64,000 nucleotides of DNA from Actinocorallia herbida (GCF_003751225.1 NZ_RJKE01000001.1:62001-126000); one strand, 5' to 3'. Numbered from the stretch's first letter, positions 5,868-13,167 are shown. Notes: generated by a model not told the origin, from the letters alone. Translations and numbers: made by a program.

Positions 5868-6016
5868 CATGTGCCTGAGTTCAAGGTCGGCTGCGGTGTA
5901 CGTAGGCGCTCTGCCAATTGAGCTACTGGCCGCAAAATATTGGCCAGGCGGGATTCGAACCCGCAACTCCCTCATTAACAGTGAGAAGTAACCGCGGCCT
6001 GCGCAGCAGGCACATG
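5868..6016 (-). ncRNA. Y-RNA-like RNA 3 with permuted tRNA-Asn(GUU)-like module
   Basis: Terminal stem CATGTGCCTG (6016-6007) with CAGGCACATG (5877-5868), perfect 10 bp. Internal loop CTGCGCA opposite GACCTTGAACT; helix 2 GGCCGCGG opposite CCGCAGCC. The tRNA module is permuted: self-contained anticodon hairpin CTCA-CTGTTAA-TGAG (anticodon GTT, 5979-5977), variable loop GAGTT, T arm GCGGG-TTCGAAT-CCCGC, acceptor 3' CTGGCCA (5947-5941), AT-rich linker, acceptor 5' CGGCCAG (5932-5926; six of seven pairs, first is C-A), TA, and D arm GCTC-AATTGGCA-GAGC. First RNA of the array in the transcription direction. Confidence 0.82.
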
Positions 6017-6030
6017 AAGTTGTCGAGCAA

Positions 6031-6061
6031 TTCCGGCACCCCGTGGACCGGCTTGCCGGAA
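6031..6061. repeat. Inverted repeat upstream of the Y-RNA array
   Basis: TTCCGGCA (6031-6038) and TGCCGGAA (6054-6061) form a hairpin 15 bp upstream of RNA 3. It could be the 5' end of the primary transcript or the terminator of the preceding gene 6169-6519. Confidence 0.4.
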
Positions 6062-6075
6062 CCGCTCTGTCTCCG

Positions 6076-6081
6076 ACTATA
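6076..6081 (-). promoter_or_regulatory. Possible -10 box for the Y-RNA/rsr transcript
   Basis: Minus strand TATAGT in an otherwise GC-rich stretch about 60 bp upstream of RNA 3. No good TTGACA-type -35 lies 17 bp further upstream, so the call is tentative. Confidence 0.35.
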
Positions 6082-6168
6082 TGGGGGTGGTGGGGGTATC
6101 GCATTCCCATTTCGGTGGAGATGATGCGACTCACAAACTCACGTGGAAAATGGCAAAGTGAAAGCAGT

Positions 6169-6519
6169 TCATGTTTCAGTGAGCCACTCGCGACGGAAGT
6201 CCAGCCGGCCCGCATACGGCGACGCGAGGATCCGCAGCAGCTCGCCGCGGAGCTCACGTGCGCCGCAGTCGTCACCGCGGGAGCCCTCGATGTTGACCGC
6301 GAAGTCCTCCAGCCCCGTCCAGACCTCATCAACCACCCGCCGGCGTGCTTGCACGTCGGCGAGGAGTCGCCCCGATGGGATGGCGATGGTGTTGTGCTGG
6401 TAGTCGTCGTCCAGGATGTACACGTCGATGCCCTCGTCCTCGCCAGCCGCGTGCGCGAGTCGCTCCTCTTCGGCGTACCGGTCTTTGAGATAGGCCAGGA
6501 TCTCGATCTCGTGCGTCAT
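6169..6519 (-). CDS. DUF6221-like small actinobacterial/phage protein
   Basis: 116 residues from ATG 6519 (MTHEIEILAYLKDRYAEEER). It has the pattern of the DUF6221-type family as I recall it: an N-terminal IxxYLKDRYAEEE helix, a middle RRRVVDEV helix and a C-terminal LASPYAGRLDFRREW box. The start overlaps the stop of 6516-7151 by ATGA, so translation is coupled. Function unknown; such proteins are common in actinophages. Confidence 0.7.
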   Translation of the reverse strand: MTHEIEILAYLKDRYAEEERLAHAAGEDEGIDVYILDDDYQHNTIAIPSGRLLADVQARRRVVDEVWTGLEDFAVNIEGSRGDDCGARELRGELLRILASPYAGRLDFRREWLTET

Positions 6520-7151
6520 GGGGCCCACTCTCTCCGGTAACCGGGGTGACCGGCGTGCACCGCGGCGAGAACCTTGAGGATCTGTGGTGGTTCGGGCTGG
6601 CGCACCTGGTCGGCGGGGCGTCTCCGTCGCCAGTAGGACTCCTCGGTGTAGTCGAAGCGTTCCCAGCCGTCCCGGCCCTGCTCGACGTTCCGTACCCAGC
6701 CCTCACCCTCGGGCGGGACGTTGTAGTCGTGGAACGCCTTCCGCTGTCCTGCCGTGCTCCGGTACTCCCACTCGGGATGACGGCCGCGGGCGTGTAGTTC
6801 AGCGTCGGGCACGGGCTTGAGGGGCTCGGGCGTGTACATCTCCAGGATCGCCCGCCATGCCTCCACCTCACGCAGCACGTGGGCGGGGTCATGCAGGGCA
6901 GCGTGCGGGCCGAACGCGCCGACGCCGCTGCCCCATGGGCCGACGGCGATGTAGCCGGAGCCGGCTGCGTCGGCTTCCCGAACGGAGTCCGTGTCTCCGT
7001 CCCAGGCCCCTCCGCATTCCTGCGCGGCGGCCAAGGCAAGGCGCTCCGCCTCGTTGAGGCGGGCGGCGAGGAATGCCTCGATCGTCAGATGCGCGTCGCG
7101 CGGTTCTCGCACCGCAGGACCGTCATCTGATGCTTCGTGCTTGGAGATCAT
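6516..7151 (-). CDS. DUF6221-like protein, longer paralogue
   Basis: 211 residues. LTIEAFLAARLNEAERLA at residues 22-39 and LAAVHAGHPGYRREWAP at the C-terminus match the start and end boxes of the downstream gene, so the two are paralogues; this one has an extra Trp/Gly-rich middle of about 100 residues. It is the first gene of a two-gene coupled unit. Role unknown. Confidence 0.65.
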   Translation of the reverse strand: MISKHEASDDGPAVREPRDAHLTIEAFLAARLNEAERLALAAAQECGGAWDGDTDSVREADAAGSGYIAVGPWGSGVGAFGPHAALHDPAHVLREVEAWRAILEMYTPEPLKPVPDAELHARGRHPEWEYRSTAGQRKAFHDYNVPPEGEGWVRNVEQGRDGWERFDYTEESYWRRRRPADQVRQPEPPQILKVLAAVHAGHPGYRREWAP

Positions 7152-7221
7152 CGGTGCCGAGTGCTCCTAGTAACCGTTCTGCATCTTGGACCGTGAACAA
7201 GTAAGAAAGATTCGTCTTAAC

Positions 7222-7311
7222 ATGGGTGAAACAAACCCGATCCAGCAGCCGATGAACCAAATGTCGGGTGAGTCCGTCCCCGACACCGGATGGCCTCCAA
7301 TGCGCCCCTAG
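7222..7311 (+). CDS. Possible 29-residue peptide gene
   Basis: Open frame MGETNPIQQPMNQMSGESVP... ending TGWPPMRP, in a gap with no other gene. Composition (Met/Pro/Gln/Ser) is unlike the GC-driven shadow frames and four codons end in A/T. No clear ribosome-binding site. A strong hairpin follows at 7347-7382. Unverified. Confidence 0.25.
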   Translation: MGETNPIQQPMNQMSGESVPDTGWPPMRP

Positions 7312-7346
7312 CCCCCAGGCGCACCATCCGGCACTGGCAGCGGGAT

Positions 7347-7382
7347 GGCCCGACCCGCACCGCCAGAGCGGTGGTTCGGGCC
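7347..7382. terminator. Strong hairpin between converging transcripts
   Basis: GGCCCGA (7347-7353) pairs with TCGGGCC (7376-7382), with ACCGC / GCGGT inside. It lies downstream of the leftward gene ending at 7446 and of the possible rightward peptide gene. Confidence 0.55.
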
Positions 7383-7445
7383 GGGATCGAGGCTAAGGCC
7401 AAGGGAGCTCTCCCGGCCCCACCACCGCGTACCTACTTCTTCCGG

Positions 7446-7805
7446 TCACCGCCACCGCCCGGAGCGGTGGGACGTGTAGCCGCCGACGTAGCCTTCGACT
7501 CGGAGAACGGCCATGGACTGGCGCATCCGGATCGGCTCCCCGTAAACGGAGCCGATGCTGCTCATGTCGTAGAAGTCCTCCTCCATGCCGTACTCGAGCT
7601 CGACGCACCTCGGGTGAACGAAGGTGACTTCCTCCCGCGTGCCATCGTCGTAGTACGCAATGGTCTCGACCCGTTCCAGCCGCCGCGGCCGGGAGGAGAT
7701 CGAGCCGCCGCCAGTGAGGCCACCCGATACGACGAGATCTGCGGCGGGCACCTCGCCGATCTTGTCGTCGACGGTGCGGACGAGGTCGTCGATGTTCGGG
7801 ATCAC
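7446..7805 (-). CDS. Hypothetical phage-type protein
   Basis: 119 residues from GTG 7805 (VIPNIDDLVRTVDDKIGEV). It has an acidic N-terminal helix, a Gly/Ser linker, then a beta-rich domain (IAYYDDGTREEVTFVHPRCVELEYG). Its start overlaps the stop of 7802-7948 by GTGA. Last gene of a three-gene coupled operon. No family recognised. Confidence 0.6.
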   Translation of the reverse strand: MIPNIDDLVRTVDDKIGEVPAADLVVSGGLTGGGSISSRPRRLERVETIAYYDDGTREEVTFVHPRCVELEYGMEEDFYDMSSIGSVYGEPIRMRQSMAVLRVEGYVGGYTSHRSGRWR

Positions 7806-7948
7806 CGCAGGTTCCTCCGGTTCACGTCCTGGACAAGCTCGCTCCCTACCTCGGACCACCATGTCGTCATCCGCTCCCGCGCCTCGGGCGCCGCGGTCCT
7901 CTCCGGCTCGGGCACCGGGTCGTCGATGAGGATGAACGTCGGCTTCAC
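7802..7948 (-). CDS. 48-residue coupled small protein
   Basis: VKPTFILIDDPVPEPERTAA..., GTG start overlapping the stop of 7945-8796 (GTGA) and its own stop overlapping the next start (GTGA). The tight coupling on both sides is the main evidence. Sequence is hydrophobic at the N-terminus, then Glu/Arg-rich with a WW pair. Unknown function. Confidence 0.55.
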   Translation of the reverse strand: MKPTFILIDDPVPEPERTAAPEARERMTTWWSEVGSELVQDVNRRNLR

Positions 7949-8796
7949 CGCCGGCCTCCCCGTGCCGCGCGGCTCTCGGAGATGACCGCCGTGTCTGCGG
8001 CCGCGAGGACGAGGTCGGCGTACTCGTCCTCGTGAAGCCACCGGTTGCAGTTCTTGCACTTGGTGATGCCGTCGGCCTCGGTCTGCAGCGTGGCGATCAT
8101 GCCGCAGGACGGGCACCGGCCCGGCCGAGGGCGCACGACGGGGTCGGTGCGGGTCTGGGCCTGCAGGAGACGCTGCCAGCGCAGCGCGGTGTGGCCGAGG
8201 TCGGCGTACTCGGGGACGCCGAGGATCGTGTCGAGGTGCTCGACGATGAACGCGATCGCGGTGGACCGGTTGTGGGCGCCGCGGCGGGTCCCGCGCCGGA
8301 CGGGCAGGTGGCCGAGGCTGTCGCGCCACTCGTCTTCGACGCGGGTGACGGTGCCGTACAGCTCGTCGAGCAGGTCGGTGATCGGCGACGGCGATGCGGG
8401 GGAGGCACTGCGAACGACGCGTTCGCCGGTGCCGGCGACGCGGACCCGGTGGCCGTCGGCCCAGGAGCCGAGCAGGCTGGCGAGCTGGTCGACGTCGGCC
8501 CATGCGGCGCGGATGCGGGTCTTGCAGCGGCCGCACCAGATCGGGTCTCCGGCCGTCCAGACGACCTCAGGGGTGTCGGGGTGGGTGAGGTCGTCGAGTT
8601 CGAGCTGGGCCGCCGCGGCGGCCTCGTCGTTGCCGTCCTCGATCGCGCGGTTCAGCGCGGAGGCGGCGCGGACACCGGCCTCGTTGTAGTCGGCGACGGC
8701 CTGGACGTAAGTGTCGTGGAGGTCGCGGGCGATCTTGTTGCAGGCGCCGGGACAGACGGTACTGCTGGGCAAAGGGGTTCGTCCTCCCGTTTCCAC
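7945..8796 (-). CDS. Phage-type protein with two zinc ribbons
   Basis: 283 residues. CPGACNK near the N-terminus with WCGRCKTRI around residue 90 form one Cys set; CPSCGM...CKNCNRWLHEDEYA in the C-terminal 60 residues is a classic C-x2-C...C-x2-C zinc ribbon. The middle is helical with HLPVRRGTRRGAHNRS. Similar proteins of unknown role are frequent in actinophage early regions. ATG at 8796 is used here, but a TTG at 8772 after GGGAGGACG is equally plausible. Confidence 0.65.
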   Translation of the reverse strand: METGGRTPLPSSTVCPGACNKIARDLHDTYVQAVADYNEAGVRAASALNRAIEDGNDEAAAAAQLELDDLTHPDTPEVVWTAGDPIWCGRCKTRIRAAWADVDQLASLLGSWADGHRVRVAGTGERVVRSASPASPSPITDLLDELYGTVTRVEDEWRDSLGHLPVRRGTRRGAHNRSTAIAFIVEHLDTILGVPEYADLGHTALRWQRLLQAQTRTDPVVRPRPGRCPSCGMIATLQTEADGITKCKNCNRWLHEDEYADLVLAAADTAVISESRAARGGRR

Positions 8797-8807
8797 AGGT
8801 GCGGAGG

Positions 8808-8882
8808 TAGAGTGCGTTTCGGACGCTTTGAGGGCTTCACCCCGGGGCGGTGGGTCGTGCAGGACTCGCCGCCCCGTTTTCT
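8808..8882 (+). ncRNA. Candidate small RNA on the opposite strand
   Basis: TAGAGT -10-like box (8808-8813), then about 60 nt ending in CGGGGCGG (8843-8850) / CCGCCCCG (8869-8876) followed by TTTTC. It is a proper T-run terminator on the plus strand although no plus-strand gene lies upstream. It would partly overlap the 5' region of gene 7945-8796 as antisense. No convincing -35. Confidence 0.35.
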
Positions 8883-8928
8883 TTGCTGATGCGGCAAACG
8901 TGACGAGTGGGGCTTCTGTTCCCCGCGG

Positions 8929-9777
8929 CTACCCGGTCAGGACCCTCATCGCCGCTTTCACCTGCTCCAGCGCACCGAGCTGCTCGCGGAGCCGGGCGTT
9001 CTCAGCGTCGGCCTTGGCCAGCTGCGCGGACAGGCGTTTGTTCTCGGCCTCCAGGGTGGCGCGGTCGCGGTCGGCACGACGTACAACGGCGTCCGCTGCG
9101 GCCTCCAAGGCGGCGCGGATCTCCGCGCGTAGGTCGGGTTCGGGCGGAGACTCCGCGGCATGGTCCGGCAGCTCCGGAGACGGCGGCTCAGCGGCACGCG
9201 GCGCGGTGTCCTCCCATTCACAGGACAGCCACCACGAGGGAGGGCTGCTGTCCGGCGTCAGGCAGACCGCATTCCCGGAGCCGAGCAACGTGCGGATGAC
9301 GTCCCTACGGACCTGCTGGGAGATCCCGGGGAACACCCCGCTCGTCTTGGTCGGCAGCGCTCCGAGCCACAGCCATCCGGGCCGGCCGTCTCGCTCACGG
9401 CTGCTCAACGGTCCGGTCTCGATGATGACGGACCAGAGCCACCATGCCGCGGTGTCCGGGTCAGCGGCGGGGTCGAGGTCGTCCGGCGGGGCGGGCGGGG
9501 CGGTCTTCGCGGGGACGGATGGCATGGGCGGCTCCTCTGCGCTGGCCGTGGCTGGGCTGCGAGGTCGTCGGGGCGGGGTGTTGGGGTCGTAGCCGATCGA
9601 GCGGAGGATGCGCCGTTCGTTGGAGAGGTCGCCGTTGGTGTTCCGGCCGATGGTGACGTGTTCGCCGGCGGGGCTGGTGATCTTCCATAGGGCTCCGCCC
9701 TTGCCGCACTGCTCGGCCGAGAAACCTGCCTTGCGGGCCTGCCGGATGAGGGCGTCGATGTCCTTGCGGTTACTCAC
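8929..9777 (-). CDS. HicA-like domain protein with C-terminal coiled coil
   Basis: 282 residues from GTG 9777, which overlaps the stop of the phosphoesterase gene. Residues 1-60 (KDIDALIRQARKAGF...GALWKITSPAGEHVTIG...LRSIGYDP) look like the small dsRBD-like HicA/YcfA fold, but the catalytic His of active HicA toxins (in GSHH) is absent (GKGG). Residues 85-195 are a separate domain with WWLWSVIIETG; residues about 215-278 are a leucine-zipper-like coiled coil. An internal ATG at 9525 with a GAGGAG site could give a shorter 198-residue form lacking the HicA-like part. RNA binding is inferred from fold resemblance and the RNA-repair neighbourhood. Confidence 0.6.
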   Translation of the reverse strand: MSNRKDIDALIRQARKAGFSAEQCGKGGALWKITSPAGEHVTIGRNTNGDLSNERRILRSIGYDPNTPPRRPRSPATASAEEPPMPSVPAKTAPPAPPDDLDPAADPDTAAWWLWSVIIETGPLSSRERDGRPGWLWLGALPTKTSGVFPGISQQVRRDVIRTLLGSGNAVCLTPDSSPPSWWLSCEWEDTAPRAAEPPSPELPDHAAESPPEPDLRAEIRAALEAAADAVVRRADRDRATLEAENKRLSAQLAKADAENARLREQLGALEQVKAAMRVLTG

Positions 9778-10564
9778 GGACGCTGCCTGCGCCGTGGATC
9801 TGTTCGACCTCCATCGTTTGGACGTTGAGGACGAGCCAGGCCCCGGCCGCGGCCCGGTCGGCGTCCAGCCCGTGAACGTGCAGGCCGCCTTCGCGCGGCG
9901 TGGGCAGGTGCCGGTGGTAGCCGCGGTGCAGATGGCCGTGGAACAGCCACCCCGGCCGGACCTCGTCAACGACGGTCTGAAGCCGGACGCGGTGCTGGGT
10001 GTTCCGCACGAGGTCCTCAGCCGCCCACCAACTCGGCGGAGCCGGGAATTCGTGCAGGACGGCGGCCGGGCACTCGTGGGTGACGAGCACGTCCACCGGC
10101 CCGTCGTGCGCGACATGGTGCACCTGCGCGGGGGTGATCTCCTCCTGAGGCCACCAGTCCAGGCCCTCGGTCCGCATGGCCTTGTCGAGGGAGACGGCGC
10201 CGCCGAGCGCGCACCAGGTCCGGTCGTGCCACGTCCAGCGGTGGCCGCGGCGCAGGTGCCAGATCCGGTCCCGCAGCCAGCCCTTCCCGGCCACCGTCGG
10301 GATCTGCTCGAGCGCGGGGAACCATTCGTGGTTGCCGTCGACGAACCCGAGCACACCGCCGACGTCGCCCAAGATGCGGTCGAGCTTCCGCAGGTACTTG
10401 TCGCCGCGGGGTCCGGGCCAGACGCCGAAGTCGCCGAGCTGGAGCACGAGAGGGGTCTCCTCGCCGGGCAGGAGTTCCGGCAGGCGGCGAATCAGGTTGA
10501 GGGCCCAGGCGGTGTTGCCGTGCCAGTCGCCGGCCACCACGATCCTTGTCGGTTCAGACGTCAC
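9770..10564 (-). CDS. Calcineurin-like metallophosphoesterase
   Basis: 264 residues. All five metallophosphatase blocks are present in order: AGDWHGN (residues 11-17), QLGDFGVWPG, GNHEWF, THECP and GHLHRG. It hydrolyses phospho-ester bonds with two metal ions; substrate unknown. It sits between a HicA-like protein and a nucleotidyltransferase/RtcB pair, so an RNA-end phosphatase or cyclic-phosphodiesterase role is attractive but inferred. GTG start at 10564 lies inside the end of the upstream gene. Confidence 0.88.
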   Translation of the reverse strand: MTSEPTRIVVAGDWHGNTAWALNLIRRLPELLPGEETPLVLQLGDFGVWPGPRGDKYLRKLDRILGDVGGVLGFVDGNHEWFPALEQIPTVAGKGWLRDRIWHLRRGHRWTWHDRTWCALGGAVSLDKAMRTEGLDWWPQEEITPAQVHHVAHDGPVDVLVTHECPAAVLHEFPAPPSWWAAEDLVRNTQHRVRLQTVVDEVRPGWLFHGHLHRGYHRHLPTPREGGLHVHGLDADRAAAGAWLVLNVQTMEVEQIHGAGSVRE

Positions 10565-11111
10565 GCGGCACCTCGATCCGGTGGAGCTCGTCCAGGACGA
10601 CGAGGTGCGGCAGGCTCTCGATCTTGGCGATCGTCCGGGTGATGTCGAGCGTCCGCTCCGGATAGTCCTCGTAGGTGGCATCTAGAAGAACGCACACCTC
10701 CCGGGTCATGTGCCGGTCGGCGTGTGGCGCCCAGAACTCCGCGCGGTGCCGCGGGTGGTCCGCGGACTTCCGCCATCCGAGCTGGGTGAGGTACCCGGTC
10801 AGCGCCTCGGGGCGGATGCCAGCGGCGGCGCGTAGGTCCGTCACCCGGGTGTTCAGCTCCCGGGCCCAGTCGGGCAGTCCCGGCGTGTTGGCGGCGGTGA
10901 GGCGGTATCCGGCCGGGCCGAGCGCGCGGAGCGCCAGGCGGGCGATCACGTCGGCCTCGCCGCCGGACAACATGATCTCGTCGGAGGCGAGGAGCGATGC
11001 AACCGCGTTCGGCCCGGGTCGGACACGGAAGTGCTGGCGGATCTCCGCGGCGACCGCGTCGATCAGATCGTTGGAGTGCATGGGCGGGCGGGGCTTCGGC
11101 GCCGACATCAT
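10554..11111 (-). CDS. Hypothetical protein of the RNA-repair cluster
   Basis: 185 residues, coupled to the nucleotidyltransferase gene by ATGA and overlapping the phosphoesterase start by 11 bp. N-terminal half helical (NDLIDAVAAEIRQHF, LSGGEADVIARLAL); residues about 95-140 (ALTGYLTQLGWRKSADHPRHRAEFWAPHADR) are basic and His/Trp-rich; the C-terminus ends in a DITRTIAKIESLPHLVVLDEL helix. No family recognised. Its fixed position suggests it works with its two neighbours. Confidence 0.6.
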   Translation of the reverse strand: MMSAPKPRPPMHSNDLIDAVAAEIRQHFRVRPGPNAVASLLASDEIMLSGGEADVIARLALRALGPAGYRLTAANTPGLPDWARELNTRVTDLRAAAGIRPEALTGYLTQLGWRKSADHPRHRAEFWAPHADRHMTREVCVLLDATYEDYPERTLDITRTIAKIESLPHLVVLDELHRIEVPRDV

Positions 11112-12007
11112 GACGTCCTCGTCTCTACGGTGGGGCGGGGCGGGGTGTAGTGGGCGGCGCGGACGTCGTGCAGCCAGGCCTCGACTGCGGCCCGGTCGGG
11201 ATGATCGGGCAGCGGGGTGCGGGTGGCGTCGAAGTCTGCTTCGGCCCGGACGAGGAGGGTCTGAGTGGCGCCGAGATCACCGTTGGCGACCTGCTCCCCG
11301 AAGGCGTGGTACCAGTCCGGGTCCGCAAGCCTGATCGTCAGGCTGCCGGTTCGGTACAGCTCCAGGCCTTGGTGGATGAGGCGCGCCAGGTGGCGGGCGT
11401 GCTTGGCGGTCCGCTTTCGGGTATCGGCGCTGAAGCTGCCGTCGCCACGCGCTTCGAGGCGGTGGAACTGGCTGGCGGCGTAGCCGAGGTAGGCGCTACG
11501 GACGGCCTTCGCGGACAGGAACGCGCCGCGCAGCTCCAGGAGTTGGTCGCCGAGCGGCGTGCGGGTCTCGTAGTCATCGAGCCAGAGGAGTTCGGTGACG
11601 GTCGGGTTCATCTGGAGGACGAGGGCGGCGTACTTGCCGGCCTCGTGCAGCGTGATGTCCTCGGTCGCGCCGGTGGTGACGCGGGAGGCGTTCTTCCCGA
11701 CGGGAGGGTTCAGCCCGTGGAAGGCGATGGTGGGGGTGGCGTAGACGCCGAGCTGGTCGACGTCGCTGCCGGGGAGGGCGAGGCCGTAGGCGGTGGAGCC
11801 GACAATCCCGGACAGCAGGACACTGTCGCTGCGCACCTCAGTGAGCCGGGAACCGAGAGTCTCCTCTCCCCGGGTGACGAGGACGAAGCAGTCGGGACGG
11901 TCGGGTGAGTTGGGGTGGCAGACGGGCTGTCCCTGGCCGAGCCTTCCCCACCCTCCGGCAGGGTCTCCGCACTGGCGGCCGCAGTGCGCGCAGGTGTTCG
12001 CGGTCAT
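11108..12007 (-). CDS. Predicted nucleotidyltransferase, COG3541 (YcgL) type
   Basis: 299 residues. An N-terminal Cys cluster (CAHCGRQC) is followed by the pol-beta-superfamily motif GSTAYGLALPGSDVDQLG (residues 70-87: GS then DxD) and conserved downstream TELLWLDDYETRT and YLGYAASQFHRL helices typical of COG3541. The family is predicted to transfer a nucleotide; the physiological substrate is not settled as far as I know. It starts 2 bp after the stop of rtcB, implying one transcript and probably a shared RNA-end or tRNA substrate. Confidence 0.85.
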   Translation of the reverse strand: MTANTCAHCGRQCGDPAGGWGRLGQGQPVCHPNSPDRPDCFVLVTRGEETLGSRLTEVRSDSVLLSGIVGSTAYGLALPGSDVDQLGVYATPTIAFHGLNPPVGKNASRVTTGATEDITLHEAGKYAALVLQMNPTVTELLWLDDYETRTPLGDQLLELRGAFLSAKAVRSAYLGYAASQFHRLEARGDGSFSADTRKRTAKHARHLARLIHQGLELYRTGSLTIRLADPDWYHAFGEQVANGDLGATQTLLVRAEADFDATRTPLPDHPDRAAVEAWLHDVRAAHYTPPRPTVETRTS

Positions 12008-12009
12008 GG

Positions 12010-13167
12010 TCAGCCCTTGTAGTTGAAGATTTGGTGGAGGGTGTGCAGCACCTCGACGAGGTCGCGCTGGTCGGCCATGACCTGGTCAATGTCCTTGTAC
12101 GCGGCGGGGTGCTCGTCGACGAGCTGCTCGGCCCGGTCGTCGTTCCACACCCGGGCGCCCATGACGTGGCGGAGCGAGGACGCGCCGAGGCTGATCCGGG
12201 CGTGGGTGCGGGACATGCGGCGGCCGGCCCCGTGCGAGCAGGAGTTGTAGGAGGCGGGGTTGCCGCGGCCGCGGACGATGTAGGAGCGGGTACCCATCGA
12301 GCCGGGGATCACCCCGAGATCGCCCTGGGCGGCCTTGATGGCGCCTTTGCGGGTGATCCACAGGTTCCGGCCGTGGTGGTTCTCCTGCTGGGTGAAGTTG
12401 TGGTGGCAGTTGATCACCTGGACAACGCGGCCCCCGCCGACGACCTCGAACAGGGCGGCGTTCAGCTGGATCGCCATCGCCTCACGGGAGGCCATGGCGT
12501 ACTGCTGGGCCCACAGCATGTCGGCGATGTAGGCGTTGAACACCTCGTCGCCTTGGACGAGGTAGGCGAGGTCAGGGTCCTCCAGCTCGATGAAGTACCG
12601 CTTCATCAGCCCCTTCGCCTCGCCGATGTGGCGCTTGGCGAGCTGGTTGCCGATGCCGCGGGAGCCGGAGTGCAGGACGGTCCAGACCGTGCTGTGCTCG
12701 TCGAGGCAGACCTCGACGAAGTGGTTGCCGGAGCCGAGCGTGCCGAACTGCGTGGTGGTCGTGCGGAGCTGCTTCATGGTCAGGTCGGTGTGCGGCAGGC
12801 CGAGGTCGGCCATCCCGGCGAGGGCCTGGTCCTCCGCGGCGTGGCCCTTGCCGACGCCGGCGGGGATCCGCTCCTCCACGAGGGGCATGAGGTGGGCGAG
12901 GGTGTCGGGGAGGTCGGAGGCGGTGAGGGTCGTCTCGGTGGCGATCATTCCGCAGCCGATATCGACGCCGACTGCGGCGGGGATGATCGCGCCCTGGGTC
13001 GGGATGACGGAGCCGACGGTGGCGCCGATGCCGACGTGCGCGTCGGGCATGAGCGCGACATGGGACGGGACGAAGGGGAGGCGGGCGGCGCGGGCGGCCT
13101 GCTCGATGGTGCCGGGTTCGATGTCGCTGGCCCAGGACAGGATGCCGGGGGCGGGCTGGTTGGGCAT
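12010..13167 (-). CDS. rtcB: RNA-splicing ligase RtcB
   Basis: 385 residues from ATG 13167 (TGAGGAGCACC upstream). Diagnostic motifs in order: HVGIGATVGSVIP, GVDIGCGM (metal-binding Cys), GSGNHFVEV, HSGSRGIGNQ, NCHHNF, GSMGTRSYIV and SHGAGRRMSR (the His that is guanylylated). RtcB joins 2',3'-cyclic-phosphate or 3'-phosphate RNA ends to 5'-OH ends using GTP. Length is at the short end of the family. In Salmonella, rsr, Y RNAs and rtcBA form one RNA-repair operon; here rsr, Y RNAs and rtcB sit within 10 kb on the same strand. No rtcA or archease gene is seen in the window. Confidence 0.96.
   Translation of the reverse strand: MPNQPAPGILSWASDIEPGTIEQAARAARLPFVPSHVALMPDAHVGIGATVGSVIPTQGAIIPAAVGVDIGCGMIATETTLTASDLPDTLAHLMPLVEERIPAGVGKGHAAEDQALAGMADLGLPHTDLTMKQLRTTTTQFGTLGSGNHFVEVCLDEHSTVWTVLHSGSRGIGNQLAKRHIGEAKGLMKRYFIELEDPDLAYLVQGDEVFNAYIADMLWAQQYAMASREAMAIQLNAALFEVVGGGRVVQVINCHHNFTQQENHHGRNLWITRKGAIKAAQGDLGVIPGSMGTRSYIVRGRGNPASYNSCSHGAGRRMSRTHARISLGASSLRHVMGARVWNDDRAEQLVDEHPAAYKDIDQVMADQRDLVEVLHTLHQIFNYKG

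Noticed and set aside
5583-5983. Two ordinary tRNA genes (Pro, Asn)
   Set aside because: The T arm and 3' acceptor strand come before the 5' acceptor strand and D arm, so no standard cloverleaf can be read; flanking stems shared with a third tRNA-less unit point to Y-RNA-like elements.
5545-6061. Permuted group I or group II intron
   Set aside because: No recognisable P7/P3 core, terminal G, GUGYG start or domain V. The flanking sequences are only about 30-40 nt per side and form a simple two-helix stem.
12010-13167. Complete rtcBA operon
   Set aside because: The genes on both sides of rtcB were examined; none shows RNA 3'-phosphate cyclase motifs and no archease-like gene is seen.
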